A DNA stretch of 34,619 bases from positions 1 through 34,619 of the forward strand of contig DCKD01000057.1 of NCBI GenBank assembly GCA_002320245.1, read 5' to 3'. How positions within the stretch are numbered: position 1 is the stretch's first letter; each line of letters starts with the position of its first letter. Source of the stretch: Lachnospiraceae bacterium UBA1683 (GTDB lineage: Bacteria > Bacillota > Clostridia > Lachnospirales > Lachnospiraceae). Below the pieces are notes generated by a model, which saw nothing but the letters and a program-made list of their open reading frames with translations, was not told the origin of the DNA and did no database searches. Shown here one piece after another: positions 16,199 to 24,369 of this stretch. Both the position numbers and the translations under genes were made by a program.

Positions 16199-17074
16199 AT
16201 GGGCAATCAAAAGGAAATGTTAGGAAAACTGCGGAATGCAGAGGCAATTTTTGTACCGATGTCTGACTGTACAAGGATGCCGTTTGTAGTATGTAATCAG
16301 GAGACTTATGATGACGAGGTATATGTGTTTTTTAATGAGGAACGTGCGAAGAAAGAGTGCGGAAAAATAGCCGCGCAGCAGAATCCGATGCATCTGCTTA
16401 AGATTGAGCACAAATTCCTGCTTTCCTTTTATGCAAGCCTTATGCCGATGGGGGTAAACGCGATTGTGATAGATAAGGGAACAGAAGGGGAAATGGTCAT
16501 TCAGTTGTCAGATTTAATCAACAGAAAAGACAATGGAACCGACGCGCAGGGAAGACCGATTGTAGAAAATCAGGAACTTACACTCACTGCGCTGTATTTT
16601 ATGCAGAAACTTCGCGCGAAGAAGGATTTGCAGGTAACCGAAGAGCTCAAAGAATTGCAGGAAGAAATGCTGGCACACTATTCCAGAGGCAGATATATTG
16701 TTGCATTTCAGGAGAACCATGGTGTAGCGATATTGAAACAGAAAGACGGAAAGGTATTACAGCCGTTATTTACGGATGTTCAGGAGTTTTTGAAATTCCA
16801 GAATATACAGAAAGATACAAAATTCAGAACTGCGGTAATCGAGGCACAGAAGGTTCCGGAAGTACTGGCAAAGGAGGCCGCAGGCGTGGTTGTGAACCCG
16901 TTCAGCATCAACCTTCAGTTGCAGGTAAAACGGAAAAGTCAGGGCGGTGCAGCGGCAGAGCAGGCGGCAGGCGGTACCATAGATGAGACGGCGGAGAACA
17001 TGGCGGCGGGAAATGCAAAAGAAGAGGCGGTGGAGCAGGCGCTTGCCGAGTATGCGAAAGAAACTGCAGAGTAA
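16199..17074 (+). CDS. SseB-domain protein
   Basis: The 291-residue protein has, at about residues 10-110, an SseB N-terminal-like domain: a short helix (EMLGKLRNAEAIFVPMS), then FVVCNQETYDDEVYVFFNEERAKKE, and PMHLLKIEHKFLLSFYASLMPMGVNAIVID. A middle region (about 140-225) is rich in charged residues, and the tail after about 235 is a low-complexity Ala/Glu/Gly stretch with EEAVEQA-type repeats that is probably disordered. GAAAGGA precedes the ATG. The molecular role of such proteins in Firmicutes is unknown. It is followed 20 bases later by cvfB and probably shares its transcript. Confidence 0.7.
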   Translation: MGNQKEMLGKLRNAEAIFVPMSDCTRMPFVVCNQETYDDEVYVFFNEERAKKECGKIAAQQNPMHLLKIEHKFLLSFYASLMPMGVNAIVIDKGTEGEMVIQLSDLINRKDNGTDAQGRPIVENQELTLTALYFMQKLRAKKDLQVTEELKELQEEMLAHYSRGRYIVAFQENHGVAILKQKDGKVLQPLFTDVQEFLKFQNIQKDTKFRTAVIEAQKVPEVLAKEAAGVVVNPFSINLQLQVKRKSQGGAAAEQAAGGTIDETAENMAAGNAKEEAVEQALAEYAKETAE

Positions 17075-17094
17075 AAAGAACGAGGAGATAGTAT

Positions 17095-17916
17095 ATGAAA
17101 TTAGGAGAAAAGCAGGTACTTACAGTCGTAAAGACTGTGGATTTTGGTGTGTATCTTGGAAGTGACGAGGAGCGTGTGCTCCTTCCGAAGAAACAGGTGC
17201 CGGAGGGGATTGAAGTCGGAGACCCGGTGGAGGTATTTCTGTATAAGGATTCCTCGGACCGTCTGATTGCGACAACCCATGAGCCAAAACTGACGCTTGG
17301 AAAACTGGCAGTGCTGGAAGTTGCAGATACGAACCGGATGGGGGCATTCCTGGACTGGGGACTGGAAAAAGATTTATTTTTGCCCTTCAGGCAGCAGACT
17401 GCAAAGGTTCAGAAAGGGGACAAGTGCCTCGTTACACTGTATATTGATAAGAGTGAGCGGCTGTGCGCAACGATGAAAGTGTATCATCAGTTACAGACGG
17501 ATTCCCCATATGGGAAAGATGACAAAGTGACAGGAATTATTTACGACAGAAGCGATGAATTTGGAATGTTTGTCGCAGTGGACAATCTGTATTCCGCACG
17601 CATTCCGAAGAAAGACTGTAACGGACGCCTGCATGTCGGAGACATCATTGAGGCACGTGTCACCGCGGTGAAAGAAGACGGAAAACTGGATCTGAGTGTC
17701 CGCGACAAGATTCCGGTGCAGATGGATAAGGATGCCGAATTGATTCTGAAGGTAATCCGCGGCTATCAGGGGGAGCTGCCGTTTACGGATAAGGCGGAGC
17801 CGGAGCGCATTAAGCAGGAATTCGGTATGAGTAAGGCTGCGTTTAAGCGCGCGGTCGGAAGATTGCTGAAACAAGGCAAGATAGAGATTCTGGAGGGCGG
17901 AATCCGGATTCGATAA
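17095..17916 (+). CDS. cvfB: CvfB/YitL-family S1 RNA-binding protein
   Basis: CvfB-type proteins are cytoplasmic RNA-binding regulators with S1-like domains. The 273-residue protein starts with KLGEKQVLTVVKTVDFGVYLG and VLLPKKQVPEGIEVGD (first S1-like unit), followed by LGKLAVLEVADTNRMGAFLDWGLEKDLFLPF (second) and VTGIIYDRSDEFGMFVAVDNLYSARIPKKD (third, about 145-205). The C-terminal 60 residues (EFGMSKAAFKRAVGRLLKQGKIEI) form the winged helix seen in the family. GAGGAGATAGTAT provides the ribosome site. A long hairpin terminator follows the stop. Confidence 0.88.
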   Translation: MKLGEKQVLTVVKTVDFGVYLGSDEERVLLPKKQVPEGIEVGDPVEVFLYKDSSDRLIATTHEPKLTLGKLAVLEVADTNRMGAFLDWGLEKDLFLPFRQQTAKVQKGDKCLVTLYIDKSERLCATMKVYHQLQTDSPYGKDDKVTGIIYDRSDEFGMFVAVDNLYSARIPKKDCNGRLHVGDIIEARVTAVKEDGKLDLSVRDKIPVQMDKDAELILKVIRGYQGELPFTDKAEPERIKQEFGMSKAAFKRAVGRLLKQGKIEILEGGIRIR

Positions 17917-17931
17917 AAAACAGGTTGGTGT

Positions 17932-17977
17932 AAAATGCCGGGCAATGTATCTTTTAAGATAGATTGTCCGGCATTTT
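17932..17977 (+). terminator. Long hairpin terminator after cvfB
   Basis: AAAATGCCGG at 17932-17941 pairs perfectly with CCGGCATTTT at 17968-17977, extended by CAAT/ATTG and capped by an ATCTT-TT-AAGAT stem. The right arm ends in TTTT. The stem is unusually long for a simple terminator. Confidence 0.75.
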
Positions 17978-18043
17978 GGTCTCATAGGAAGCTGCGCCGC
18001 ATTTGCCGTGAAATAATATAACTCCTCAGGGGGGATTTGACTC

Positions 18044-18655
18044 CTATTCGTACTTTGAAAAAATCTTCCGGAAGAATAATGAATTCACATAGGCGATTCC
18101 GGAAAAACCAATTACGAACCATAAAAATCCTGAAATCTGAAAATTGATGAAAATCGTAAGCGCAATGGAGAGCAGCGCGATTATCAGGAATAAAAAGGTA
18201 TACGGTAAATGTATAATACTGAGAATAAAAGCATTTTTAAAAGAGTTTTTTAAAGTATTCTCAAAGCGTGCAATGTACGGAAACAGGTATGTCATCAGTA
18301 AAAAGTAAATTATGGAAAATGAAACTGCCGCTACACGGATTACCTGTGAATAGGAAACCGGTAAAAATGCTGAGAAACGGAAATCCAGAAACAGAACAAT
18401 CCCGGCAGCCAGCATAATCAGCCAGGAAAGCGTACTGATTTTGAAGTTCTCCTTGAATGCCCGGAAAAAGCTCGAGACAATATAACTCTCTTCATTTTTT
18501 GCAGCTTTCAGCGTAACGGTATACAGAGCTGTCAGGGAAGCCCCGATGGTTACGACCGGGATACAGCAGAGAGTAAACAGAAGGTTGAGGATAAACAAAT
18601 CTGCCAGTTTGGTAAGCGCCTGCATAACCGGATTGTCAAAATTAAAGAATTTCAT
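18044..18655 (-). CDS. DUF624 (YesL-type) membrane protein, orphan copy
   Basis: The protein has 203 residues and about five hydrophobic membrane segments. The family start FFNFDNPVMQALTKLADLFILNLLF is followed by CCIPVVTIGASLTALYTVTLK and the conserved YLFPYIARFENTLKNSFKNAFIL. It ends in a short basic tail (SKYE). The ATG at 18655 follows GAAAGGGG and gives the usual N-terminus, although the frame opens at 18697. DUF624 genes are normally found inside YesM/YesN sugar-uptake loci, as is the paralogue at 32789-33418, but this one stands alone with its own promoter and a perfect palindrome in its leader. Its function is unknown; family context suggests a helper of carbohydrate transport. Confidence 0.85.
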   Translation of the reverse strand: MKFFNFDNPVMQALTKLADLFILNLLFTLCCIPVVTIGASLTALYTVTLKAAKNEESYIVSSFFRAFKENFKISTLSWLIMLAAGIVLFLDFRFSAFLPVSYSQVIRVAAVSFSIIYFLLMTYLFPYIARFENTLKNSFKNAFILSIIHLPYTFLFLIIALLSIALTIFINFQISGFLWFVIGFSGIAYVNSLFFRKIFSKYE

Positions 18656-18697
18656 AGAAAAAGCCCCTTTCATTTTAAGATTATGGTGCCAGTGCAT

Positions 18698-18735
18698 GAG
18701 TCCTATCGTTCATGCAAGCATGAACGATAGGACTC
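18698..18735. repeat. Perfect 18-bp inverted repeat in the DUF624 leader
   Basis: GAGTCCTATCGTTCATGC at 18698-18715 and its exact reverse complement at 18718-18735 are separated by AA. It lies about 14 bases downstream of the predicted start of transcription of the leftward DUF624 gene and about 30 bases before its ribosome site. No T-run follows on either strand, so a terminator is unlikely. It could be an operator, a stable leader hairpin or a small palindromic repeat. Confidence 0.75.
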
Positions 18736-18755
18736 TTTCACCCGGATATTACAGT

Positions 18756-18783
18756 ATTATATCATAGAATCATCTTCTTTCAA
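18756..18783 (-). promoter_or_regulatory. Sigma-A-type promoter of the orphan DUF624 gene
   Basis: On the minus strand TTGAAA (18783-18778), a 16-base spacer and TATAAT (18761-18756) form a good vegetative promoter. The leader would run through the perfect palindrome at 18698-18735 before reaching the gene. The region from here to 18890 contains nothing else that I recognise. Confidence 0.65.
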
Positions 18784-18889
18784 TTGGTTTCGGCAATTCA
18801 TTCTGCGTTATTCCTGTCAAATTTGATACCCCGTTGCTGCCGTGCACTAATTAAATATCAGATTCCAACGGAAAATTTTGAAATAAATA

Positions 18890-18917
18890 TTGAAATCATC
18901 TGACAATCAGGTATAAT
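18890..18917 (+). promoter_or_regulatory. Sigma-A-type promoter of the 78-residue HPr-like gene
   Basis: TTGAAA at 18890-18895, a 16-base spacer and a perfect TATAAT at 18912-18917 precede the gene by about 40 bases. The strong AAAGGAG ribosome site and this promoter indicate a well-expressed separate gene. Confidence 0.7.
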
Positions 18918-18958
18918 AAAAAAGAGTTAAGTACATATTTCGAAAGGAGATTCAAGGA

Positions 18959-19195
18959 ATGAAAGTAACGAATATTACGGACATAGACGCATTTTTCAAA
19001 GCAGTTGATGATTGTAAAGGTAAAGTAGAGCTTGTGACAGGAGAGGGAGACAGACTGAATCTGAAGTCCAAACTTTCCCAGTATGTTTCTATGGCAAATA
19101 TCTTTTCAAATGGGGAGATTCCGGAGCTGGAAATCATTGCATATGAAAAAGAAGATACAGACAGACTGATTGGGTTCATGATTAATGGAGAGTAA
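18959..19195 (+). CDS. 78-residue protein resembling an HPr lacking the active histidine
   Basis: This small protein has its own promoter, an AAAGGAG site and a terminator. I do not know an established function. Its sequence can be laid along HPr of the phosphotransferase system without much strain: AFFKAVDDCKGKVELVTGEG with the first helix and strands, then RLNLKSKLSQYVSMA against the HPr Ser46 region (VNLKSIMGVMSLG), then ELEIIAYEKEDTDRLIGFM against EITISASGADENDALNAL. In this alignment Ser37 falls on regulatory Ser46, while the active His15 position is occupied by a non-histidine residue and the GxHARP motif is missing. Such a protein could bind HPr partners without carrying phosphate from EI. 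The resemblance is by eye and is a hypothesis; the gene itself is well supported. Confidence 0.7.
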   Translation: MKVTNITDIDAFFKAVDDCKGKVELVTGEGDRLNLKSKLSQYVSMANIFSNGEIPELEIIAYEKEDTDRLIGFMINGE

Positions 19196-19198
19196 TCA

Positions 19199-19229
19199 TA
19201 ACAGTTCCGTCGGAAGGCTGAACTGTTAC
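19199..19229. repeat. Short inverted repeat of the GTAAC/GTTAC element family (copy 3)
   Basis: TAACAGTTC at 19199-19207 and GAACTGTTA at 19220-19228 are exact inverted repeats around a 12-base loop, and the right arm reads CTGAACTGTTAC as in the element at 6421-6605. It begins four bases after the stop of the 78-residue gene. It may be a minimal or deleted copy of the family. Confidence 0.5.
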
Positions 19230-19280
19230 GAGTAATCAGTTGTGCAGTAACTGCTTTAGAATTAAGAATGAGTGGGTAAT

Positions 19281-19315
19281 AAAGGGGTAGTTTCCGCAAC
19301 GGAGACCGCCCTTTT
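19281..19315 (+). terminator. Terminator after the 78-residue gene
   Basis: GTTTCCG pairs with CGGAGAC around a CAA loop (19290-19306), and the stem extends through GGG/CCC to AAA/TTTT. The right arm ends in TTTT. One internal mismatch is present. Confidence 0.7.
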
Positions 19316-19331
19316 CATGTTTATCATAATA

Positions 19332-19404
19332 GGAAATTGTTTTCCTATAAGATAAAGTCTTCTGGGGATGCGCACTATGTGCAAGGGGAAAATAGTAACT
19401 TGTG
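19332..19404. repeat. Intergenic repeat, copy upstream of dnaE (pairs with 11120-11192)
   Basis: This copy keeps the same three blocks as the one before ispE: GGAAATTGTTTTCC, CTTCTGGGGATGCGCAC and GGGGAAAAT. Most differences are C/T or G/A changes. The left GGAAA/TTTTCC hairpin and the competing TTTTCC/GGAAAA pairing are both retained. It ends about 120 bases before dnaE. Beyond it, GTCTGC-AAC-GCAGAC near 19426-19440 forms a further small hairpin; nothing else is recognised up to the dnaE ribosome site. Confidence 0.55.
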
Positions 19405-19523
19405 TGACCGCGCTTCGTTGCCGGAGTCTGCAACGCAGACTTCTTGGATAGGAGATTGTGGGAAAGTTGTCTTACATTAATACAGCCTGTGAATAACTAA
19501 GACGGATAAGAATGAGGTGAAGA

Positions 19524-22500
19524 ATGGATTTTGCACACTTACACGTCCATACGGAGTACAGTCTTCTGGACGGTTCGAATAAGATAAAAGAATATGTTGC
19601 AAGGGTAAAAGAGCTTGGGATGAACAGTGCGGCAATTACAGACCACGGTGTGATGTACGGCGTAATTGATTTTTACCGGGCGGCGAAAGCTGCGGGGATT
19701 AAGCCGATTCTGGGGTGTGAGGTCTATGTGGCTCCGAACTCACGGTTTGACCGTGAGATAACCGGAGGGGAGGACAGATACTATCATCTTGTCCTTCTGG
19801 CAGAAAATAATATCGGTTATGCGAATCTGATGAAAATTGTCTCCAAGGGATTTGTTGATGGATATTATTATAAACCCCGTGTGGATAAAGAAATTCTGCG
19901 GGAGTACCACGAGGGAATTATTGCGCTAAGCGCGTGTCTTGCCGGAGAAGTGCAGCGGTATATTTCAAAAGACCTGTATGAAGATGCGAAGCAAAAAGCG
20001 CTGGAGTATCAGGATATTTTCGGAAAGGGAAACTTTTTTCTGGAGCTGCAGGATCACGGAATCCCGGAGCAGACGGCGGTCAATCAGCGGCTGCTGCAGA
20101 TGTCGGAGGAATTGGATATTGAGCTGGTTGCGACCAATGACGTCCATTACACCTATGCGGAGGATGAAAAGCCGCATGATATCCTGCTCTGTATCCAGAC
20201 GGGGAAAAAGCTCGAAGATGAGAACCGGATGCGGTATGAAGGCGGGCAGTATTATGTGAAGTCTCAGGAAGAGATGGCAGGATTGTTCCCATATGCGCTG
20301 CAGGCATTGCAAAATACACAGCGGATTGCCGACAGGTGCAATGTTGAGATTGAGTTTGGCGTGACCAAGCTGCCGAAGTATGATGTACCGTATGGGCTGA
20401 CTTCGTGGGAATATCTGAACAAACTGTGTTATGAAGGTCTGGAAAAGCATTATGGTAATCCGCCGCAGGAGTTGAAGGAACGTCTGAAGTATGAGCTGGA
20501 TACGATCCGGCATATGGGATACGTGGATTATTTCCTGATTGTGTGGGATTTCATTCACTATGCCAAACGGCATGGGATCGCAGTCGGGCCGGGACGTGGC
20601 TCGGCGGCGGGGAGCATCGTGTCCTATTGTCTGGAAATCACGAATATTGATCCAATTCGGTATCAGCTGCTGTTTGAGCGTTTTCTGAATCCTGAGCGGG
20701 TGTCCATGCCTGATATTGATGTAGACTTCTGTTTTGAGCGCCGTCCGGAGGTCATTGATTATGTGATGAAAAAATACGGCAAAGACCGGGTGGTACAGAT
20801 TGTTACGTTCGGTACGCTGGCTGCGAAAGGCGTCATCCGTGATGTGGGGCGCGTTATGGATTTGCCGTATGCTTTTGTGGACAGTATTGCAAAAATGATT
20901 CCGCAGGAGCTGAACATGACGATTGACAAGGCGCTGCAGATGAACCCGGAGCTGCGCCGGACTTACGAGACGGATGAACAGGTGAAGTACCTGATTGACA
21001 TGTCCAAACGTCTGGAAGGACTGCCGCGCCACAGTTCGATGCATGCTGCCGGTGTTGTAATCAGTCAGAAATCAGTGGATGAGTATGTGCCGCTGTCCCG
21101 GGCGTCGGACGGAACGATTGTGACACAGTTTACGATGACGACACTGGAAGAACTGGGACTTTTGAAAATGGATTTCCTGGGGCTGCGCACACTTACCGTG
21201 ATTCAGAATGCGGTGCGGATGGCGAAAGCGCGGACACCGGATTTGAATATGGATACCATTGATTACAACGATAAACAGGTGTTGGATTATATCGGAACCG
21301 GAAAGACGGATGGAATATTTCAGTTGGAGAGTGCGGGCATGAAGGGTTTCATGAAGGAGCTGAAACCGCACAGTCTGGAGGACATTATCGCCGGAATCTC
21401 GCTGTACCGTCCGGGACCGATGGATTTCATTCCGCAGTATATCAGGGGAAAAAATGATGCGTCGTCCATTACCTATGACTGTCCGCAGTTGGAGCCGATT
21501 CTTGCGCCGACCTATGGATGTATCGTATATCAGGAGCAGGTAATGCAGATTGTACAGGCGCTTGCAGGATATTCGTTGGGACGGAGCGATTTGCTGCGCC
21601 GTGCCATGTCCAAGAAAAAGGGCGATGTGATGCAGAAGGAACGGCAGATTTTTGTCTATGGAGATGAATCGACAGGAGTCCCGGGATGCATAAAAAATGG
21701 GATTGATGAGAAGACTGCAAATAAAATCTATGATGAAATGATTGATTTTGCAAAATATGCATTCAACAAGTCCCACGCGGCTGCATATGCGGTAGTTTCC
21801 TATCAGACCGCATTTTTAAAATACTATTACCCGGTAGAATTTATGGCTGCGCTGATGACATCGGTTATTGACAATCCGTCAAAGGTTGCAGAGTATATCT
21901 ATGCCTGCCGGCAGATGAATATCCAGATTCTTCCGCCGGATATCAACCGGGGATATGCAGACTTTTCCGTAGACCATGATAATATCCGGTACGGGCTCGC
22001 GGCAATCAAAAGTATCGGAAAGCCGGTCATTCAGGCAATCGTAGCAGACCGTCAGGAGTTCGGGGAGTTTAAAAATCTCGAAGATTTTATCAGCCGGATG
22101 ACGATGAAGGACTGTCTGAATAAACGTGCCATTGAGAACTTCATTAAGGCAGGCGCACTGGACTGCCTGGGAGGGACGAGAAAGCAGTTCATGAGTATTT
22201 ATATTCAGATTGTGGATCATGTCAATCAGGAGAAAAAGTATTCCATGACCGGGCAGATGACATTGTTTGATATGGTTGGAGAGGAACAGAAGAGTGACTT
22301 CGAAATCAAACTGCCGGACGTCGGAGAGTATGCAAAGGAAAATATGCTGGCATTTGAAAAGGAAGTGCTTGGGGTATACATCAGCGGACATCCGCTGCAG
22401 GAGTATGAGGAAAAATGGAAGAAGACGATTTCTGCCACCACACTGGATTTTCAGCAAGATGAGGAGAGCGGGCGTTCAAAGGTGCACGACGGAGAACGTC

Positions 22501-22997
22501 AGATTGTCGGTGGCTTTATCACGGACAAGACAACAAAGGCGACAAAGACAAATCAGATGATGGCATTCGTTACGTTGGAGGACTTGCTCGGAACGGTGGA
22601 AGTGATTGTTTTTCCAAGAGATTACGAGAAGAACCATGCACTGTTAGACGTGGACAAGAAAGTATTTGTCAAAGGGCGTGTGTCTGAGGAGGATGAACGG
22701 CCGAGCAAACTGATTTGTGAACAGGTGATTCCATTTGAGCAAAAGAAAAAAGAATTGTGGATACAGTTTGCGGATAAAGCAGATTATATGGAGAATGAAC
22801 AAATCGTGTACGGTTATCTTGCGGATTCGGAGGGCGATGACGGGGTTGTCATCTATTGTCAGGCAGAACGGGCAGTAAAAAGGCTTCCCCGCAACCGGAA
22901 TGTCCAGATAGGACCTCAGGTGCTGAGCAGATTGATGAATCATTTTGGACAAAAGCGTGTAAAAGTAGTAGAAAAGACTATTGAAAACCATTTGTAA
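19524..22997 (+). CDS. dnaE: DNA polymerase III alpha subunit (DnaE type)
   Basis: DnaE is a replicative DNA polymerase; in Firmicutes it usually extends primers before PolC takes over. The 1157-residue length is standard. The PHP domain (about 1-210) opens with FAHLHVHTEYSLLDGSNKIK and contains AAITDHGVMYG. The polymerase core has GPGRGSAAGSIVSYCL near 353, the catalytic aspartates in PDIDVDFCFERR near 395, and the KSHAAAYAVVSYQTAFLKYYYPVEF block near 750. A helix-hairpin-helix region and an OB-fold (around 990-1070, VGGFITDKTTKATKTNQMMAFVTLEDLLG) follow. A GAGGTGAAGA site precedes the ATG. It lies 71 bases before pfkA, a common Firmicute pairing. Confidence 0.97.
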   Translation: MDFAHLHVHTEYSLLDGSNKIKEYVARVKELGMNSAAITDHGVMYGVIDFYRAAKAAGIKPILGCEVYVAPNSRFDREITGGEDRYYHLVLLAENNIGYANLMKIVSKGFVDGYYYKPRVDKEILREYHEGIIALSACLAGEVQRYISKDLYEDAKQKALEYQDIFGKGNFFLELQDHGIPEQTAVNQRLLQMSEELDIELVATNDVHYTYAEDEKPHDILLCIQTGKKLEDENRMRYEGGQYYVKSQEEMAGLFPYALQALQNTQRIADRCNVEIEFGVTKLPKYDVPYGLTSWEYLNKLCYEGLEKHYGNPPQELKERLKYELDTIRHMGYVDYFLIVWDFIHYAKRHGIAVGPGRGSAAGSIVSYCLEITNIDPIRYQLLFERFLNPERVSMPDIDVDFCFERRPEVIDYVMKKYGKDRVVQIVTFGTLAAKGVIRDVGRVMDLPYAFVDSIAKMIPQELNMTIDKALQMNPELRRTYETDEQVKYLIDMSKRLEGLPRHSSMHAAGVVISQKSVDEYVPLSRASDGTIVTQFTMTTLEELGLLKMDFLGLRTLTVIQNAVRMAKARTPDLNMDTIDYNDKQVLDYIGTGKTDGIFQLESAGMKGFMKELKPHSLEDIIAGISLYRPGPMDFIPQYIRGKNDASSITYDCPQLEPILAPTYGCIVYQEQVMQIVQALAGYSLGRSDLLRRAMSKKKGDVMQKERQIFVYGDESTGVPGCIKNGIDEKTANKIYDEMIDFAKYAFNKSHAAAYAVVSYQTAFLKYYYPVEFMAALMTSVIDNPSKVAEYIYACRQMNIQILPPDINRGYADFSVDHDNIRYGLAAIKSIGKPVIQAIVADRQEFGEFKNLEDFISRMTMKDCLNKRAIENFIKAGALDCLGGTRKQFMSIYIQIVDHVNQEKKYSMTGQMTLFDMVGEEQKSDFEIKLPDVGEYAKENMLAFEKEVLGVYISGHPLQEYEEKWKKTISATTLDFQQDEESGRSKVHDGERQIVGGFITDKTTKATKTNQMMAFVTLEDLLGTVEVIVFPRDYEKNHALLDVDKKVFVKGRVSEEDERPSKLICEQVIPFEQKKKELWIQFADKADYMENEQIVYGYLADSEGDDGVVIYCQAERAVKRLPRNRNVQIGPQVLSRLMNHFGQKRVKVVEKTIENHL

Positions 22998-23068
22998 ATA
23001 GTTTAGAATATAGCGAGAGTGTTAAAAAATTAGCAAAAAGGGATTATTTAGAAAGGTGGATGAAACAA

Positions 23069-24079
23069 ATGGCAGAAGATAAGAAAAAAGCAGTATTAGA
23101 AGAAATTGAAGACCGTGTTCGTACAATTGGTGTTTTAACCAGTGGCGGAGATGCTCCGGGAATGAACGCAGCCATTCGTGCCGTTGTCAGAACAGCACTT
23201 GCAAATGACATTAAAGTGCGCGGTATCCGCAGAGGGTATCATGGGCTGCTGAAAGAAGAGATTATTGATTTATCTGCACGTGATGTATCTGATACAATTC
23301 AGCGCGGCGGCACGATTCTTCAGACAGCACGCTGTCAGACAATGCGCACGGAGGAAGGTCAGCAGAAAGCCGCTGCCATCTGTAAAAAATATGGTATTGA
23401 CGGACTTGTGGTTATCGGTGGGGATGGTTCCTTTGCCGGAGCACAGAAACTTGCAAATCTGGGGGTGAGGACAATCGGTCTTCCGGGGACAATTGATTTG
23501 GATATCGCATGTACAGATTACACAATCGGGTTTGATACGGCGGTAAATACAGCAATGGAAGCAATCGACAAAGTGCGTGATACATCAACATCCCATGAGC
23601 GCTGCAGTATCATTGAGGTTATGGGACGTGATGCAGGATATCTTGCATTGTGGTGCGGTATTGCCAACGGAGCAGAGAGAATCCTGATGCCGGAGGAGCA
23701 CGATTTCGATGAGCAGGCGCTGGTTGAAGATATACTGGAATGCAAGAAGCGTGGTAAAAAGAATTACATCATTATCAACGCAGAAGGTATCGGAGATTCT
23801 ATTAATATGGCGAAGAGAATCGAAGAGGCAACCGGAATCGAGACAAGGGCAACTGTTCTCGGACACATGCAGCGTGGAGGAAGCCCGACCTGTAAGGACC
23901 GTGTATACGCATCTGTCATGGGTGCCAAAGCGGTAGAACTCCTGATGCAAGGAAAGACAAACCGTGTCGTAGGATACAGAGGCGGAGAATTCGTGGATTA
24001 TGATATCAACGATGCACTGTCTATGAAGAAACAGATTCCGGCACACCAGTATGAGATTTCTAAGATTCTTGCTCTGTAG
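23069..24079 (+). CDS. pfkA: ATP-dependent 6-phosphofructokinase
   Basis: PfkA commits fructose-6-phosphate to glycolysis. The protein has 336 residues from the chosen start. GVLTSGGDAPGMNAAIRAVV binds nucleotide, GGDGSFAGAQ has glycine at the position that marks ATP rather than pyrophosphate use, and MGRDAGYLALW and HMQRGGSPTCKDR bind the sugar phosphate. The catalytic loop reads PGTIDLDIACTD: both aspartates are present, but the asparagine of the usual TIDND is leucine. A first ATG at 23060 directly abuts AAAGGTGG; the one at 23069 has normal spacing and was chosen. An N-terminal extension of about 15 charged residues precedes the fold. Confidence 0.93.
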   Translation: MAEDKKKAVLEEIEDRVRTIGVLTSGGDAPGMNAAIRAVVRTALANDIKVRGIRRGYHGLLKEEIIDLSARDVSDTIQRGGTILQTARCQTMRTEEGQQKAAAICKKYGIDGLVVIGGDGSFAGAQKLANLGVRTIGLPGTIDLDIACTDYTIGFDTAVNTAMEAIDKVRDTSTSHERCSIIEVMGRDAGYLALWCGIANGAERILMPEEHDFDEQALVEDILECKKRGKKNYIIINAEGIGDSINMAKRIEEATGIETRATVLGHMQRGGSPTCKDRVYASVMGAKAVELLMQGKTNRVVGYRGGEFVDYDINDALSMKKQIPAHQYEISKILAL

Positions 24080-24160
24080 AATGTTATCCTCAGTGGATAA
24101 AGGACAATACGGTTGTCTCTTCTACATTGAGGGGAAGTTAATGTAATACCCAGCCGACAG

Positions 24161-24240
24161 GAGGGACATGCAGTAATTTGTTTGCTCACGGCGCTCTGTG
24201 AGCCTATGCAAACAAATTACTGTATGTCCCTCTTATTTTT
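24161..24240 (+). terminator. Very long hairpin terminator after pfkA
   Basis: Two 25-base arms (24161-24185 and 24208-24232) are complementary at 24 of 25 positions, the exception being a G-T pair. The loop contains a further stem, GCTCAC/GTGAGC. TTATTTTT follows at 24233-24240. A weaker hairpin, GACAA-TACGG-TTGTC with TCTTCT, lies before it near 24104-24118. The long stem exceeds ordinary terminators and would make double-stranded RNA. The space between this and the next promoter holds nothing else that I recognise. Confidence 0.8.
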
Positions 24241-24295
24241 GCGCCATCATACCCTCTGTCCGTTTGCGGATAAGTCCACGGGAATTCAAAAATGA

Positions 24296-24324
24296 TTGTT
24301 TAAAGTAAAAATAGAAGGTATAAT
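24296..24324 (+). promoter_or_regulatory. Promoter of the response regulator/histidine kinase operon
   Basis: TTGTTT at 24296-24301, a 17-base spacer and a perfect TATAAT at 24319-24324 lie 45 bases before the response-regulator ATG, which has a GAGGGAGAGAC ribosome site. Confidence 0.65.
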
Positions 24325-24369
24325 AGAACGTATATGAGGACAGATTAATGTATTTTAAGAGGGAGAGAC

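Noticed and set aside
19965..21044. A 359-codon open frame on the minus strand inside dnaE
   Set aside because: It is antisense to the polymerase core of dnaE with no motif of its own.
23069..24079. Pyrophosphate-dependent phosphofructokinase
   Set aside because: Glycine is present in both GGDGS and PGTID, the positions that are Asp and Lys in pyrophosphate-using enzymes.
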